From the NCBI GenBank assembly GCA_031316155.1, contig JALDRB010000011.1, forward strand, positions 103,215-167,214: DNA of 64,000 bases, read 5' to 3'. The DNA is from Candidatus Scalindua sp. (lineage in GTDB: Bacteria; Planctomycetota; Brocadiia; Brocadiales; Scalinduaceae). The notes beneath the pieces were generated by a model that was given only the letters and a program-made list of their open reading frames with translations, had not been told where the DNA came from and did not search any database. The first letter of the stretch is position 1. Every line of letters begins with the position of its first letter. This document shows, piece by piece, positions 19,861 through 29,151 of the stretch. The position numbers were made by a program, and so were the translations under genes.

Positions 19861-20267
19861 CATCGGTTGCCGCGACGCTATCGATCCCAACTACCGAAGT
19901 GCATTCTGCAGAAACCCCTTCTGCGTGTAAAGTGGAGCAGAAGGAATGGGTTCTGGATGACGAGGACACCAGATGCACGATCCGACTCGTGATTCGAGGC
20001 CTTCCAGCCGGGGAGGCGGCCGTACACTGTATACTCGAAGGGGAACCGTTAGCAGCGGGAGAGGTTGAACATACGCGCATCGAGGTACGTGAGGCTAAAG
20101 GCGATGCGCTGTACCTGGCCAGTCGGCTGGCAGATTTTCAGGCAGAATCCTTCGTGCTGCCCCAGGGGATCTGGGTGCTCAAACTGCAGTCTCCTCGCTT
20201 TGAAGGGATGGCCACCTGGGAGATCCTGGTACGAACTGAGACAGAGGAGATGGGAGGAAGCCCATGA
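19638..20267 (+). CDS. Chimeric ORF: IS1182 fragment fused to truncated partner gene of the CHAT-cyclase protein
   Basis: The frame runs without a stop from the IS1182 remnant into GC-rich island sequence. From the ATG at 19638, residues 1-74 are transposase-derived, and residues ~75-209 (WVLDDEDTRCTIRLVIRGL, GEAAVHCILEGEPLAAGEVE, ALYLASRLADFQ, GIWVLKLQSPRFEGMATWEI) belong to an unrecognised protein that has lost its own start. Its stop overlaps the ATG of the next gene (ATGA at 20264-20267), a classic translational-coupling arrangement. In the intact locus the two proteins were therefore presumably made together. Whether the chimera is expressed is unknown; an IS-borne promoter could drive it. 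The island part looks like a small beta-rich domain; I cannot assign a family. Confidence 0.55.
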   Translation: MPFRVQAIMEEIKREKKTSVNETDKDCVKIKGKQGIHAGYNSQIVVDEKHGLIVNCDVVQENNDTNQFSRQINQASVAATLSIPTTEVHSAETPSACKVEQKEWVLDDEDTRCTIRLVIRGLPAGEAAVHCILEGEPLAAGEVEHTRIEVREAKGDALYLASRLADFQAESFVLPQGIWVLKLQSPRFEGMATWEILVRTETEEMGGSP

Positions 20268-23200
20268 GCCCATCTCATCCTCCGAAAAAGCAGTCACACA
20301 AGAGCGAGCAGACTGTTCAGACCCGGCTTCTTGGAGTTGCACATTGCCAAGGTGCCAGCGAGAAAGAAGGGCTCCTCTATATCCTGGTGCCTGTTGATCC
20401 AGAAGAGGTTGTCCCAGAGCCTATCTATGTGCCCGTCAGATGGCCCGAGATTCACCAGCATATCGAGGAGATCCGGAGGCAGGTAGAGGAGCTGACCCGA
20501 CGGGCAGTGACGGGTCAGGAAGGGGAAAACCGCGCTGTGGAGGCGGCAGCGTGTGCCTTGGCTCGCCAGGTGTTCCCTGCGAGCGGCTTTGTCAGCCTGA
20601 TGGGGGCGGGGAGGCATCCCCAGTTCGACATCTTACAGGATTCGGCGGCTGAAATTTCCTGGGAAGTCCTGGTCGAATATTACTTTGTCTGTCCGAATCG
20701 GTCGTGTCGAAACCTCACTGCTCCCTATTGGGTACAGGACTCTCCTCCGAGGTATTGTGACACTTGCGGAAGGCCCATGGGGAGCGAAGGAGGTAAGCTC
20801 GCTCTTACGTACCACCTCACTCACCTGGTACGCGGTCAGGGGCGGCCGGCAGGGAACGGAAGAGAGTTTCTGTTCATCGAGGATCCCACCGGGGACCTGT
20901 GTTGGTCCGATACCGATCCCGACGGTCACTGTGCCAAACATCTGTCTTCGCTGCACCGGATCATCGAGCACCAGGGCTATCGCATTAACCTCCTCCGACA
21001 TAAGAACACCACGATCAAACATGTGCTGAACGCTCTGGCCGATCCCTCGATAGGAGGGATGTACTACTTCGGCCATGGGTACTTTCCCCGTGATGGCGAT
21101 CAGGGCTGTCTGGTGTTGGCCGATGGGATGCTCTTCGCCAGTCGGATCGAGCAAGTGGCCCCGGCAGCGAACTGGGTCTTCCTGAATGCCTGCGAAGGAG
21201 CGGCGGCAGGCAGTAAGTGGGATATGGAGAAAGGGGCCGGCAGCATTGCTCATGCCTTTGCCCGGGGGGATCGGAGCAAGGTCGTGGTCGCCCCTTTGTG
21301 GCCACTGGTGAACGTGCAAGCTGCTGAGATGGCGCTGACGTTCTTCCAGCAGGCTGCGCAGAGTCATCCAGCAGCTGAGGCGCTCAGAACAGCACGCTTA
21401 GAGAGCCTCAAGCGATACGAAGCCGGAGCCCCTCATCTTGCATGGATGGCATATCGCTACTTTGGGGATCCTAACCGGGTGTTTTGCGTATCGAGTGCAG
21501 AGACCCTCACGGTCGACTCCATTAGCGACAAATTATTGTCGGCTGAGGACATCGGCTCCCTACCGCCACAACACCCTCACCAACTTCCGGTTTCCCGTGG
21601 CCAGATTAAAGGAGAGCGTAGGCAGGTCACGGTGCTCTTCGCGGACATGAAGGAGTTCACCCCTCTGGCGGAGTCTTTGGGAGAAGAAGCGACCTATCTG
21701 CTCATGGACCGAATCTATGAACGGATGGTGGCGGCCGTAAATCAGGAGAAGGGTACCGTGCAAGAGTTGACCGGCGACGGAATCCTGGCCCTGTTTGGTG
21801 TCCCTGTAGCCCTAGAAGACGCCCCGGTGCGGGCTTGTCGGGCCGCTCTGGAGATTCAGGCACAGATGAGGCTCCTCCGTACCGAAATCGAGGCCGAGCA
21901 CGGGGTACGCCCTCAGATGCGGATCGGGATCCACACCGGCCCGGCGGTAGTGGGCATGGTGGGAACGGAACAGCACAGGGTGTTCAAGGCTGTGGGTGAC
22001 ACGTTAAACCTGGCCTCGCGGCTGGAGTCGATCGCCGAGCCGGATAGAATTCTGATGAGTGAGGCCACTTATTGCTTGGTTGAAGGGTACACCGAGAGTG
22101 CCTTTGTGGGCGAGCGTACGATCCGGGGAAAGGAGACACCTCAGCGGGTCTATCGATTGGAAGGTCTGAAGTCCGAAGTGACGCGCTTCGGCGTGACCGT
22201 CCGGCGCGGGTTGACCCCCTTCGTCGGCCGTGAGCGAGAACTGGAGATTCTGCAGCGTCGCTTGAGCGAAGCCGTTCAGGGTGCCGTACAGGTGGTGAAT
22301 GTGATGGGAGAAGCAGGTATCGGCAAGTCCCGTCTGGTGCACGAGTTCCGGCAGCGGCTTGAGCCCCAACGCTTCGTCGTGCTTCAGGGCCATTGCACGG
22401 CCGATGATCAATCGACCCCATTTTTTCCCATACTCGAGGTGGTCCGGTCCTTGTTTCATCTTCGCATGGAGAGCGATCTGCGGGAGACCCAGGAAAAACT
22501 CCGGATGGGCTTGGAACCTTTGGGCCTGGAAGCGGAGGTGCAGTTACCCTTCTTACTCAACCTGTTGGGGATGCAAGTATCGGACGATGCCTTGCGAGGC
22601 TTGGACGGCGAGAACATTGGGCGTCGCACCCGGCAGGTGCTCCAAGAGCTGGTCTGCACGTGGAGTCGGCTGTCCCCGATGGTGCTGTTTATCGAAGATG
22701 TGCAATGGGTTGACACGGCGACCGAAGAGCTCCTTTTGTGGGTCGCTGAAAGCATGGAGAGCTTACCCCTATTGTTCGGCTGCACCTGCCGGCCCTCGTA
22801 CCGACCGCCTTGGTCTGGCCGTCCGAACGTAACCGTGTTGGATCTCCAACTCTTACCCAAGGACATCACCGTTCATCTGCTTCGAAATCGTTTGGGAATC
22901 GATGATCTACCCGTAGAGCTAATCCGCCTCTTAGTTGAGAAATCTGGGGGTAACCCACTCTTTGCCGAAGAGATCGTCAACGTCCTCCAGGAACAAGGAT
23001 CGCTCCACTGTACAGAAGAGGGTGTATCTTTTTGTGCTGAATGGAACGACGTCTTCTTGCCCGGCACTTTGCAAAACCTGTTGATGCATCGGGTCGATCG
23101 GCTGGATGAGGAATCCCGGACTGTCCTGCAGGCTGCTTCGATCATCGGCCAGCGCTTTTCCCTGGACCTGATTAGCTACGTCACTGGGGGGAATGGAACA

Positions 23201-24808
23201 GTGACGGAACGGCTTTGTGCGCTTGAGGCCCATGACCTGATCTTCTGCGAGGAGATAGAAGGACAAGAGGAATTCCGATTCAAGCACGTCTTGGTTAAAG
23301 ATGCCATCTATCACAGCCTTCTCTCACTCCAGCGGGAGGTGTTACACCAGCGGGTGTGTGAAGCCATCGAGCACCTCTACGCCAGCCAACTGGAGGAATG
23401 GGTGGAAGTGCTGGCCCATCATTACAGCCGGACCTCCTGTGTCGAAAAGACCGTTTATTACTTGACCCTCGCTGGAGAGAAAAGCTTGAGGGTCTATTCT
23501 CTCAATGAGGCTGATCGATATTTCTACCGGGCAATGGAACTTATCGAGGCCGTCCCCAGCTGCGTTGATGACCTGTTCCTCACCGATGTTCTCCTGAGCC
23601 GGCTTCGAGTGTATTCCTATCGACGGGACTCCAAAGGGACCATCGATCTTACGGAACGCTATTTCTCCCGAGTGGAAGCAACGGGTGACAAGCGTCACCT
23701 GTGTTTGCTCACCTATTGGCTGGGCTACTCCTATACTCAAACTGTCCAATTCGATAAGGCAAGAACTGTGCTCGAGAGGGGGCTCGCCCTAGGTGAAGAG
23801 TTGGGCGATGAGGAGTGTATTGCCTACGTATCCCTGGGACTTATATGGCTGTACTGGATGAACCGTGGTGATCAACCCCATGACATCGTTGAACGGCTCG
23901 GAGATCGAGTTCTGGAGGTTGCCGGAGGGTTGAATGACATCTTTTTAGCGTCCGCTTGTATCCTCGGTCTCGCTTTTCACAAGATCATGGCTGGCCACGG
24001 TGATGATGCTCGATGCTTGGGTTTCCGGCTTCTGGAACTAGGCCGCAGTGTGAGCGATCTTCGGTCTATAGGTATGGGACTCTGTGCTATCGCATGGGCA
24101 GACGTTATTGACGAACGATATCAGAAGGCAATCGACTGCGCCGAGGAGGCTCTACACATAGAGAAAACGTTGGAACTCCGGCTTTCAGTCCTTGGTGCCA
24201 AGGGAGCGGCTCTGGCTCTGATGGGTCGAGGAAAGGAAGGTGCAGCCATCCTGCGCGAGATCCGACGCGAAGCTGTAGAATATGGGTATTTCGGGATGCT
24301 GCTGGGGATCGATATTCCCTATGGTGCTGCGATGATACAGGCTGGAGAGATGGCTGCCGGAGTCCGCTGGATCGAAACCGCTATCCGGCGGTTCGAAGCA
24401 TGGGGATGCGAAGGCTCCTCCATTTTTGGAAAGCTGGTTCTGGGAGAAATCTACCTGCAGATGGTTACCGTCGAAAGAAAGATTCCGCTCTTGATGATCT
24501 TGCGGAATCTCGGCTTCCTTCTGCGAACGCTGCCATTTGCCGCTCGCAAGGCACGACACCACCTTGAAGAGGTTGTCCAGAGGGCCCGAAAAACAGGGAT
24601 GCCGGAGTTCCTGGCTCGGAGCCTCCTAAACCTGGGGCTTCTTTGCAAAGCGAAGAAGCGTTACGAGGAGGCCCGACAATATCTGGAGGAAGCACAACAG
24701 ATCGTGGAACCGTTGGAGTTGCTTTCTCTCAGAGAGAAGATTGACACGGCTCTGGAGTCCTTGAATTCCGTTCATAACCTCAGCAGATCGCAATTCATCA
24801 TATTTTAA
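20264..24808 (+). CDS. CHAT protease - class III cyclase - STAND ATPase - TPR fusion protein
   Basis: 1514 residues, GC-rich compared with all neighbours. Domains in order: an N-terminal CHAT-type caspase-like domain (to ~400) with the dyad His271 (YYFGHGYF) and Cys310 (LNACEGAAAG), and a likely zinc knuckle in its N-terminal half (C143, C148, C165, C168). A class III nucleotide cyclase follows (~450-630) with metal-binding D461 (LFADMKEFT) and D505 (TGDGILALFG) and VGDTLNLASRLE. Then comes a STAND/AAA-type ATPase (~653-950) with FVGRERELEIL, the Walker A motif GEAGIGKS (682-689) and the Walker B-like VLFIEDVQWVD, and lastly a long helical TPR-like C-terminus. The cyclase-ATPase-TPR part is a known bacterial architecture; a CHAT protease in front of it is unusual. 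Inference: a stimulus-gated switch that couples protease activity to cyclic nucleotide production, possibly in stress, cell death or anti-phage defence. All catalytic residues appear intact. Confidence 0.9.
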   Translation: MSPSHPPKKQSHKSEQTVQTRLLGVAHCQGASEKEGLLYILVPVDPEEVVPEPIYVPVRWPEIHQHIEEIRRQVEELTRRAVTGQEGENRAVEAAACALARQVFPASGFVSLMGAGRHPQFDILQDSAAEISWEVLVEYYFVCPNRSCRNLTAPYWVQDSPPRYCDTCGRPMGSEGGKLALTYHLTHLVRGQGRPAGNGREFLFIEDPTGDLCWSDTDPDGHCAKHLSSLHRIIEHQGYRINLLRHKNTTIKHVLNALADPSIGGMYYFGHGYFPRDGDQGCLVLADGMLFASRIEQVAPAANWVFLNACEGAAAGSKWDMEKGAGSIAHAFARGDRSKVVVAPLWPLVNVQAAEMALTFFQQAAQSHPAAEALRTARLESLKRYEAGAPHLAWMAYRYFGDPNRVFCVSSAETLTVDSISDKLLSAEDIGSLPPQHPHQLPVSRGQIKGERRQVTVLFADMKEFTPLAESLGEEATYLLMDRIYERMVAAVNQEKGTVQELTGDGILALFGVPVALEDAPVRACRAALEIQAQMRLLRTEIEAEHGVRPQMRIGIHTGPAVVGMVGTEQHRVFKAVGDTLNLASRLESIAEPDRILMSEATYCLVEGYTESAFVGERTIRGKETPQRVYRLEGLKSEVTRFGVTVRRGLTPFVGRERELEILQRRLSEAVQGAVQVVNVMGEAGIGKSRLVHEFRQRLEPQRFVVLQGHCTADDQSTPFFPILEVVRSLFHLRMESDLRETQEKLRMGLEPLGLEAEVQLPFLLNLLGMQVSDDALRGLDGENIGRRTRQVLQELVCTWSRLSPMVLFIEDVQWVDTATEELLLWVAESMESLPLLFGCTCRPSYRPPWSGRPNVTVLDLQLLPKDITVHLLRNRLGIDDLPVELIRLLVEKSGGNPLFAEEIVNVLQEQGSLHCTEEGVSFCAEWNDVFLPGTLQNLLMHRVDRLDEESRTVLQAASIIGQRFSLDLISYVTGGNGTVTERLCALEAHDLIFCEEIEGQEEFRFKHVLVKDAIYHSLLSLQREVLHQRVCEAIEHLYASQLEEWVEVLAHHYSRTSCVEKTVYYLTLAGEKSLRVYSLNEADRYFYRAMELIEAVPSCVDDLFLTDVLLSRLRVYSYRRDSKGTIDLTERYFSRVEATGDKRHLCLLTYWLGYSYTQTVQFDKARTVLERGLALGEELGDEECIAYVSLGLIWLYWMNRGDQPHDIVERLGDRVLEVAGGLNDIFLASACILGLAFHKIMAGHGDDARCLGFRLLELGRSVSDLRSIGMGLCAIAWADVIDERYQKAIDCAEEALHIEKTLELRLSVLGAKGAALALMGRGKEGAAILREIRREAVEYGYFGMLLGIDIPYGAAMIQAGEMAAGVRWIETAIRRFEAWGCEGSSIFGKLVLGEIYLQMVTVERKIPLLMILRNLGFLLRTLPFAARKARHHLEEVVQRARKTGMPEFLARSLLNLGLLCKAKKRYEEARQYLEEAQQIVEPLELLSLREKIDTALESLNSVHNLSRSQFIIF

Positions 24809-24828
24809 ACCCGCAAGGGATAACAGAC

Positions 24829-25125
24829 TTACAGAGCCTGAACCGTTTTGAGCTTTTCTTCGTTGACCATGGCGATCCAGCTGAGGATCTGCTCCAGGTT
24901 GAGGAGCCGCGGCCTCAGCTTCCCTCCTCCACGTCTGGGCTCAGCCACCACAGCCCAGTGCAGCCAAACCCAGAGGTTGCACAACAGCAACGCAATGGTT
25001 ACGTACAAAAGCCTCAACACGGGCAAGAAGGACGCGGTGCGAGCTCGGCCCTGATGCATCTGGCGGTGACTGGTCTCAATCCCAAGCCGATGCCGGTAAA
25101 GATTGGCAAGCGCAGCAAGCTCTGC
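24829..25125 (-). pseudogene. Transposase C-terminal remnant (IS4-like)
   Basis: Read on the minus strand, the frame following a TGA at about 25126 encodes YRHRLGIETSHRQMHQGRA, then RTASFLPVLRLLYVTIALLL, CNLWVWLHW and a basic tail. The YR...ETSHRQM pattern with a hydrophobic helix after it is typical of the final segment of DDE transposases, after the catalytic glutamate. The N-terminal two thirds are absent. It shares the GC-rich composition of the adjacent fusion gene, so it came in with the island and marks its right border. Confidence 0.65.
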
Positions 25126-25316
25126 TCAAATCCCATGAACTAAAAAGCTTACGTTGGTAGCTTTCTTGAGAAAAAGGTGTTGCCAGTTTAACCAGAAACT
25201 TACAGGCTGTGTCACAATTAATTTTCAGCTATGTAACGACTCTCCAGATTGATATAATATGTTTCAAATGGCTTAGCATTGGTTATACCTATTCACAAAA
25301 GAGGAGAGTTAGGCAG

Positions 25317-25739
25317 TTGGCATATAAAAAAGGTGATAGATACCAGATGGACTTATTTCCTAAGAGTATAGAAGGATACGTACAGGATGAAAACCCTGTG
25401 AGGGTATACGATGCCTTTATAGAGTCATTGTCTATGGAAGATATTGAAATAGATATTAATTGTAATAAAGTGGGTAATTCTCAATATGATCCTAAAACAA
25501 TGTTAAAGCTATTGATATATGGGTATTCGTATGGATGGAGAAGTTCAAGAAAGCTCGAACGTGCGTTATATCATAACGTTTCACTCATATGGTTAATGGG
25601 AGGTTTAAAACCTGATCATAAAACGATAGCAAATTTTAGGCGGAATAACAAAAGAGCTTTAAAAGAAGCATTAAGCCAATGTGTAAAACTGTGTGTAAAG
25701 CTGGATTTAATAGAGGGAAACACCCTAAAAGGCTCATAG
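25317..25739 (+). pseudogene. IS1182-family transposase, N-terminal fragment
   Basis: The start is taken at TTG 25317, preceded by GAGGAGAG (25301-25308). The encoded LAYKKGDRYQMDLFPKSIEGYVQDE, NPVRVYDAFIESL and DPKTMLKLLIYGYSYGWRSSRKLERA is the canonical N-terminus of IS1182 transposases (DUF772), continuing through LMGGLKPDHKTIANFR. Family similarity ends at about EGNTL (~25727) and a stop follows, so the catalytic domain is missing. GGCTGTGTCACAATTAATTT at about 25205 may be the element's left end. This fragment stops near the point in the protein where the fragment at 19437 begins. Confidence 0.75.
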
Positions 25740-25740
25740 C

Positions 25741-26405
25741 ATCATATATTGGTGATTTCTTAAGGAAGAGATACTTGCCGAAGCGCTCACCAGAAATATA
25801 AGCTCATTTAGTAAATTTATTGAAATTGCAGGGCATTGTAATGGGGAAATTCTGAACTACCAGAATATCGCGAGGGAATGTGGTGTCAGTGCACCAACGG
25901 TCAAGGAGTACTTTCAAATATTAGTAGATACTTTAATAGGAAAAAACGTTCCTGCCTTTACAAAAAAATTTAAAAGACGTTTAATCCATGCTCCTAAATT
26001 CTATTTTTTTGATGCTGGAGTAACGGCGGAATTGACGAGAAGAGGCATTGTAGAACCCGGATCTGAGCTGTTCGGCAAAGCCTTAGAACAGCTCATTTTT
26101 CATGAAATTTCCGCACACTCCAGTTATGCGGGAATGTTTTATCCCATAACGTATTGGCGGACATCCTCAGGTTTTGAGGTTGAATTCATCTTAGACAATT
26201 AAGTAGCAATAGAAGTAAAATCTACAACAAGCACCGATAGTCCGCATCTTAAGGGCTTAAGAGCGTTAAAAGAAGAGTATCCAACAAAATATTCAATCCT
26301 GGTTTCCTGCGATCCAACTCCCCGCCAGACTGAAGACGGTATTCAGATTTTACAGTGGGAAACATTTTTAAACCGGCTCTGGAGTGGCAAAATTATTAAA
26401 TACCC
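25741..26405 (+). pseudogene. AAA+ ATPase with DUF4143 domain, decayed C-terminal part
   Basis: The translated remnants read EEILAEALTRNISSFSKFIEIAGHCNGEI, ARECGVSAPTVKEYFQIL, PKFYFFDAGVTAELTRRG, GKALEQLIFHEISAHSSYAG, then after an in-frame TAA (26201-26203) VAIEVKS and LKGLRALKEEYPTKYSILVS. This is the helical/wHTH plus DUF4143 nuclease-like half of the widespread AAA+ family of transferred ATPases, including the EVEFILDN acidic strand. The N-terminal AAA domain is gone, replaced by the IS1182 fragment, and a one-base loss near 25768 breaks the frame. Clearly non-functional. Confidence 0.8.
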
Positions 26406-26946
26406 AAGCTGGCCAAGCAAAAACCAAAAAATGTAACTAATTCGGAATTATTCAGAGTATTAATAGATTGACATAAACTATTGGATAAAATCAGATTGGT
26501 TTCCCCGAAACAGTATGTTACATGCATTGCTATAACTCATTCCATGATTACGACATGTAGTTGCTCATTGTGATTTTTAATAATGAATATCTTAAATCTC
26601 TCCTCATTAACAAATCATCCGCAGAAGTTATTTTGTCTTTATCTCTCTCCCCCCTCTTGCTTCAAATCCTCAATAAGGTCAGCTTTTAAAACAAAGTCCT
26701 TGCACTTGGGAGCAATTTCAATTTCACCGCTTGGAATAATACCCAGGATCTTTCTATAGGGAATACAGAAATAGTAATCTGAAAAATTTTTAGTTGTCTT
26801 GCAACCACAATAACCAGAAATTGACCACTTACAAAGCATATCTAATGGTAAAATTTTTAGCCTTATTAATTCATCTCTGCTTCATAACTTGCACAAAATA
26901 AACACTAAACAAATCCTTCCTTATAAAATTTAAAAATTAAGACGAA
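26406..26946. other. Intergenic, no convincing gene
   Basis: A minus-strand open frame at 26639-26839 would encode 66 residues with several cysteines (CKWSISGYCGC, PKCKDF). It lacks a ribosome site and I recognise no family, so I do not call it. The rest is AT-rich sequence without repeats that I can identify. Confidence 0.4.
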
Positions 26947-26962
26947 TGGCATTCTGTTAGCG
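26947..26962 (+). promoter_or_regulatory. Possible sigma-54 promoter for the STN-domain protein
   Basis: TGGCATTCTGTTAGC keeps the GG-N10-GC spacing of sigma-54 (-24/-12) promoters; the -12 box is TTAGC rather than TTGC. It lies about 60 bases before the ATG at 27020. Only a weak call, but a better match (31676) precedes another exported-protein gene in the same neighbourhood. Confidence 0.3.
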
Positions 26963-27019
26963 TTACTAAGATTTTAATCCATGTTTTCAATTGTTTTGGG
27001 AAAAAGCACATAGGTTGAT

Positions 27020-28846
27020 ATGAGCAATAAATGTAGATTAACCAACATATATGAGCAATTAATATTTGTATTCTTACTGGTTCTACCGTGTAAAACTGTT
27101 TTCTCTTCTGTCGACATGAGAAGTTCTGAAAGTGTAAAGATAGAAGAAGGGCTCATTTCCATTAAAACAGAGGATGCGCCACTGAGTAAGATAGTAAAAA
27201 AAATTGAGAAAAAAACAGGGGTTGAGTTTAAGTTGATGGGAAAGATGAAAGAGAAGGTAGTCACTGTTAATTTTAACGAGTTTAGTCTCCTGGAGGGCAT
27301 AAAGAAACTTATGTATCCCTTTAACTATGTTATTACGCACCGTCACGATAAGGCGATTAACAAGGTTATCATTTTAGATGTCGGTTTAAATTCAGAAAGA
27401 GTAGCGTATAAAAGTCGTTACGAGAATTTTGTATCATCTCCTCCGGAAGATGCAGGATATGTAAATGCAGGAATAGGAGTAAATGCTGTAAATACATATC
27501 CAGGTGATGAGATTAATCGAAAAGGACATCCTTCTATGGCAAGAAACATTGAACAAACAGAAAGAAAATTTGAAAATGATCCAGGTGAAGATAGCCCGGG
27601 AGTTACTAACGCTCCTGGCGATTCCTCGATGTATGAGGGTGCATCAAACAAAAGGCACAAAGGAAAAGGCAAAGCTGAAAGTAGCAAGGTTTCGACACAG
27701 TTTGGTTCACGATTTGAACCACCTCAGGCAGGGAAAGAGTGTGGCACAGGGTTTCATTTCAATGATGGTGCCAACGAAGGGTGGAGACTTATCGGTTTGT
27801 TCGATAGAGACCAATTCGATCCCATTCCCGAATCTTTTAGTGATAGAACTGCTCCGTTTTCCCTTAGTCATAATTCGCCGACTGCTACACCGTATCGTGA
27901 TCCTCTCAGCAATGGTACCGGATCAATTTATGTAGATATAGATAATCTTCTTCCTGGCAGTCCCTCAAATTCACAGTATGTCCATTGGGATCTCAATTCT
28001 CCTGATCTCAGTGGCGATGTACGGTGGCAGGGTATATCAACTTTTTCTTATGATATAGTGAATGCTATTACTTCCAGAGATGTTAGTTCTTATGTTATGG
28101 CAGCTCTTCTTGTCAAAACACCTGATTTAAAAGAGGAGTATTTTGTTGATATGCGCAAAGTATTCCATAATAACAGCTGGCGCACCTATAAGGTAAATGT
28201 AAAGGAATTAAATATACCTGGAGGTTCTACAGTTCTGGCAGTTAATCTCAGGATCTTTTTTGAAGTGCGAAAAACCTATGACGGATTCATCCGCGTAGAT
28301 AATGTAATTCCTTCTGGCAGTAAGGTGTGCTCTGAAGAAATTGCGACCGTCATTCGTTTGGGAGATAGCTGGAAATTCTTGAAAGGAAATTCCGATCCCG
28401 GTGTTGAATGGAATGATGTCTCCTTTGATGATTCCGGATGGCAAAAAGGTCAAACAGGAATTGGATATGGAAGCGGAGAATATAAGACAAAGCTTTCTGA
28501 CATGAAAGATAACTACTTGGCATTATATGCCAGAAAAACCTTCAAAATCGATGATGCAACAGCGTTAACAGGTATGATACTCAGGATGGATTATGATGAC
28601 GGATTTGTTGCGTATATAAACGGAAAAGTGGTGGCAAGGGCACATATGCCTGACGGTGTGCCCGATCATAACACAAAGGCGCTCGATCATGGAACCGGGC
28701 TTGTTGAGATATTTGATTTGAGTGAGCATAAAACGAAGTTAGTTTCCGGTACAAATATTCTCGTGATAGAGGTACACAATGAGAGCATAGGAAGCACGGA
28801 TATTGCATTCTTTCCTGAGCTGGAGATTAAGGTACAGCATGAATAG
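27020..28846 (+). CDS. Secreted protein with STN-like N-terminus and galactose-binding-like C-terminal domain
   Basis: 608 residues. A signal sequence (YEQLIFVFLLVLPCKTVFSS) precedes a short secretin/TonB N-terminal-like domain at ~35-120 (IEEGLISIKTEDAPLSKIVK, KIEKKTGVEFKLMG, VVTVNFNEFSLLEGIKKL). A low-complexity linker follows, then a jelly-roll-like domain (HFNDGANEGWRLIGLFD ... WRTYKVNVKEL). At the C-terminus (about 455-605) is the module typical of planctomycete/Bacteroidetes secreted proteins: GDSWKFLKGNSDP, WNDVSFDDSGWQKGQTGIGYG, YARKTF, MDYDDGFVAYINGKVVARA, VIEVHN. This is a beta-sandwich thought to bind carbohydrate. No catalytic residues are evident. Probably a cell-surface protein; the weak ribosome site leaves the exact start uncertain. 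Confidence 0.7.
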   Translation: MSNKCRLTNIYEQLIFVFLLVLPCKTVFSSVDMRSSESVKIEEGLISIKTEDAPLSKIVKKIEKKTGVEFKLMGKMKEKVVTVNFNEFSLLEGIKKLMYPFNYVITHRHDKAINKVIILDVGLNSERVAYKSRYENFVSSPPEDAGYVNAGIGVNAVNTYPGDEINRKGHPSMARNIEQTERKFENDPGEDSPGVTNAPGDSSMYEGASNKRHKGKGKAESSKVSTQFGSRFEPPQAGKECGTGFHFNDGANEGWRLIGLFDRDQFDPIPESFSDRTAPFSLSHNSPTATPYRDPLSNGTGSIYVDIDNLLPGSPSNSQYVHWDLNSPDLSGDVRWQGISTFSYDIVNAITSRDVSSYVMAALLVKTPDLKEEYFVDMRKVFHNNSWRTYKVNVKELNIPGGSTVLAVNLRIFFEVRKTYDGFIRVDNVIPSGSKVCSEEIATVIRLGDSWKFLKGNSDPGVEWNDVSFDDSGWQKGQTGIGYGSGEYKTKLSDMKDNYLALYARKTFKIDDATALTGMILRMDYDDGFVAYINGKVVARAHMPDGVPDHNTKALDHGTGLVEIFDLSEHKTKLVSGTNILVIEVHNESIGSTDIAFFPELEIKVQHE

Positions 28847-29151
28847 GAAATTTAAACACTGTTTTATGGGCATTATTACACTCGAATGATCAAAATGGTC
28901 GAGGAGATGTCAAAAGTTGTGCTGAACTTAATTAATAATGGTTTTCAGCAACGAATTTCACTATGTAAATAGATTATTTAGCATATTTAAGATACGGTTT
29001 TTAACAAATGTTAAAAATTTTCCTAATTGTCAATATAAGTATCTGAAAATCATGTTGAATTGTTTAATTTAATCTCTTTTTGAAGAGAATACTAGAAGAG
29101 AATATTAAATGTATATTATTGATTTTATTTTTATCCAAGGAGGTATGTGTA
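28847..29151. other. Intergenic leader of the beta-helix protein gene
   Basis: AT-rich with no coding signal and no repeat identified. The only useful site is the strong ribosome-binding sequence AAGGAGGT at 29137-29144, which fixes the downstream start at 29152 instead of the in-frame ATG at 29080. Confidence 0.6.

Noticed and set aside
20633..21367. Minus-strand frame of 244 codons within the CHAT-cyclase gene
   Set aside because: A shadow frame typical of GC-rich sequence; the plus strand encodes recognisable catalytic motifs over the same bases.
17700..26400. Prophage or integrative conjugative element
   Set aside because: No integrase, phage structural, replication or conjugation gene and no att-like duplication; IS remnants explain the mosaic better.
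26639..26839. Small cysteine-containing minus-strand protein
   Set aside because: No ribosome site, no recognised family and no conserved context.
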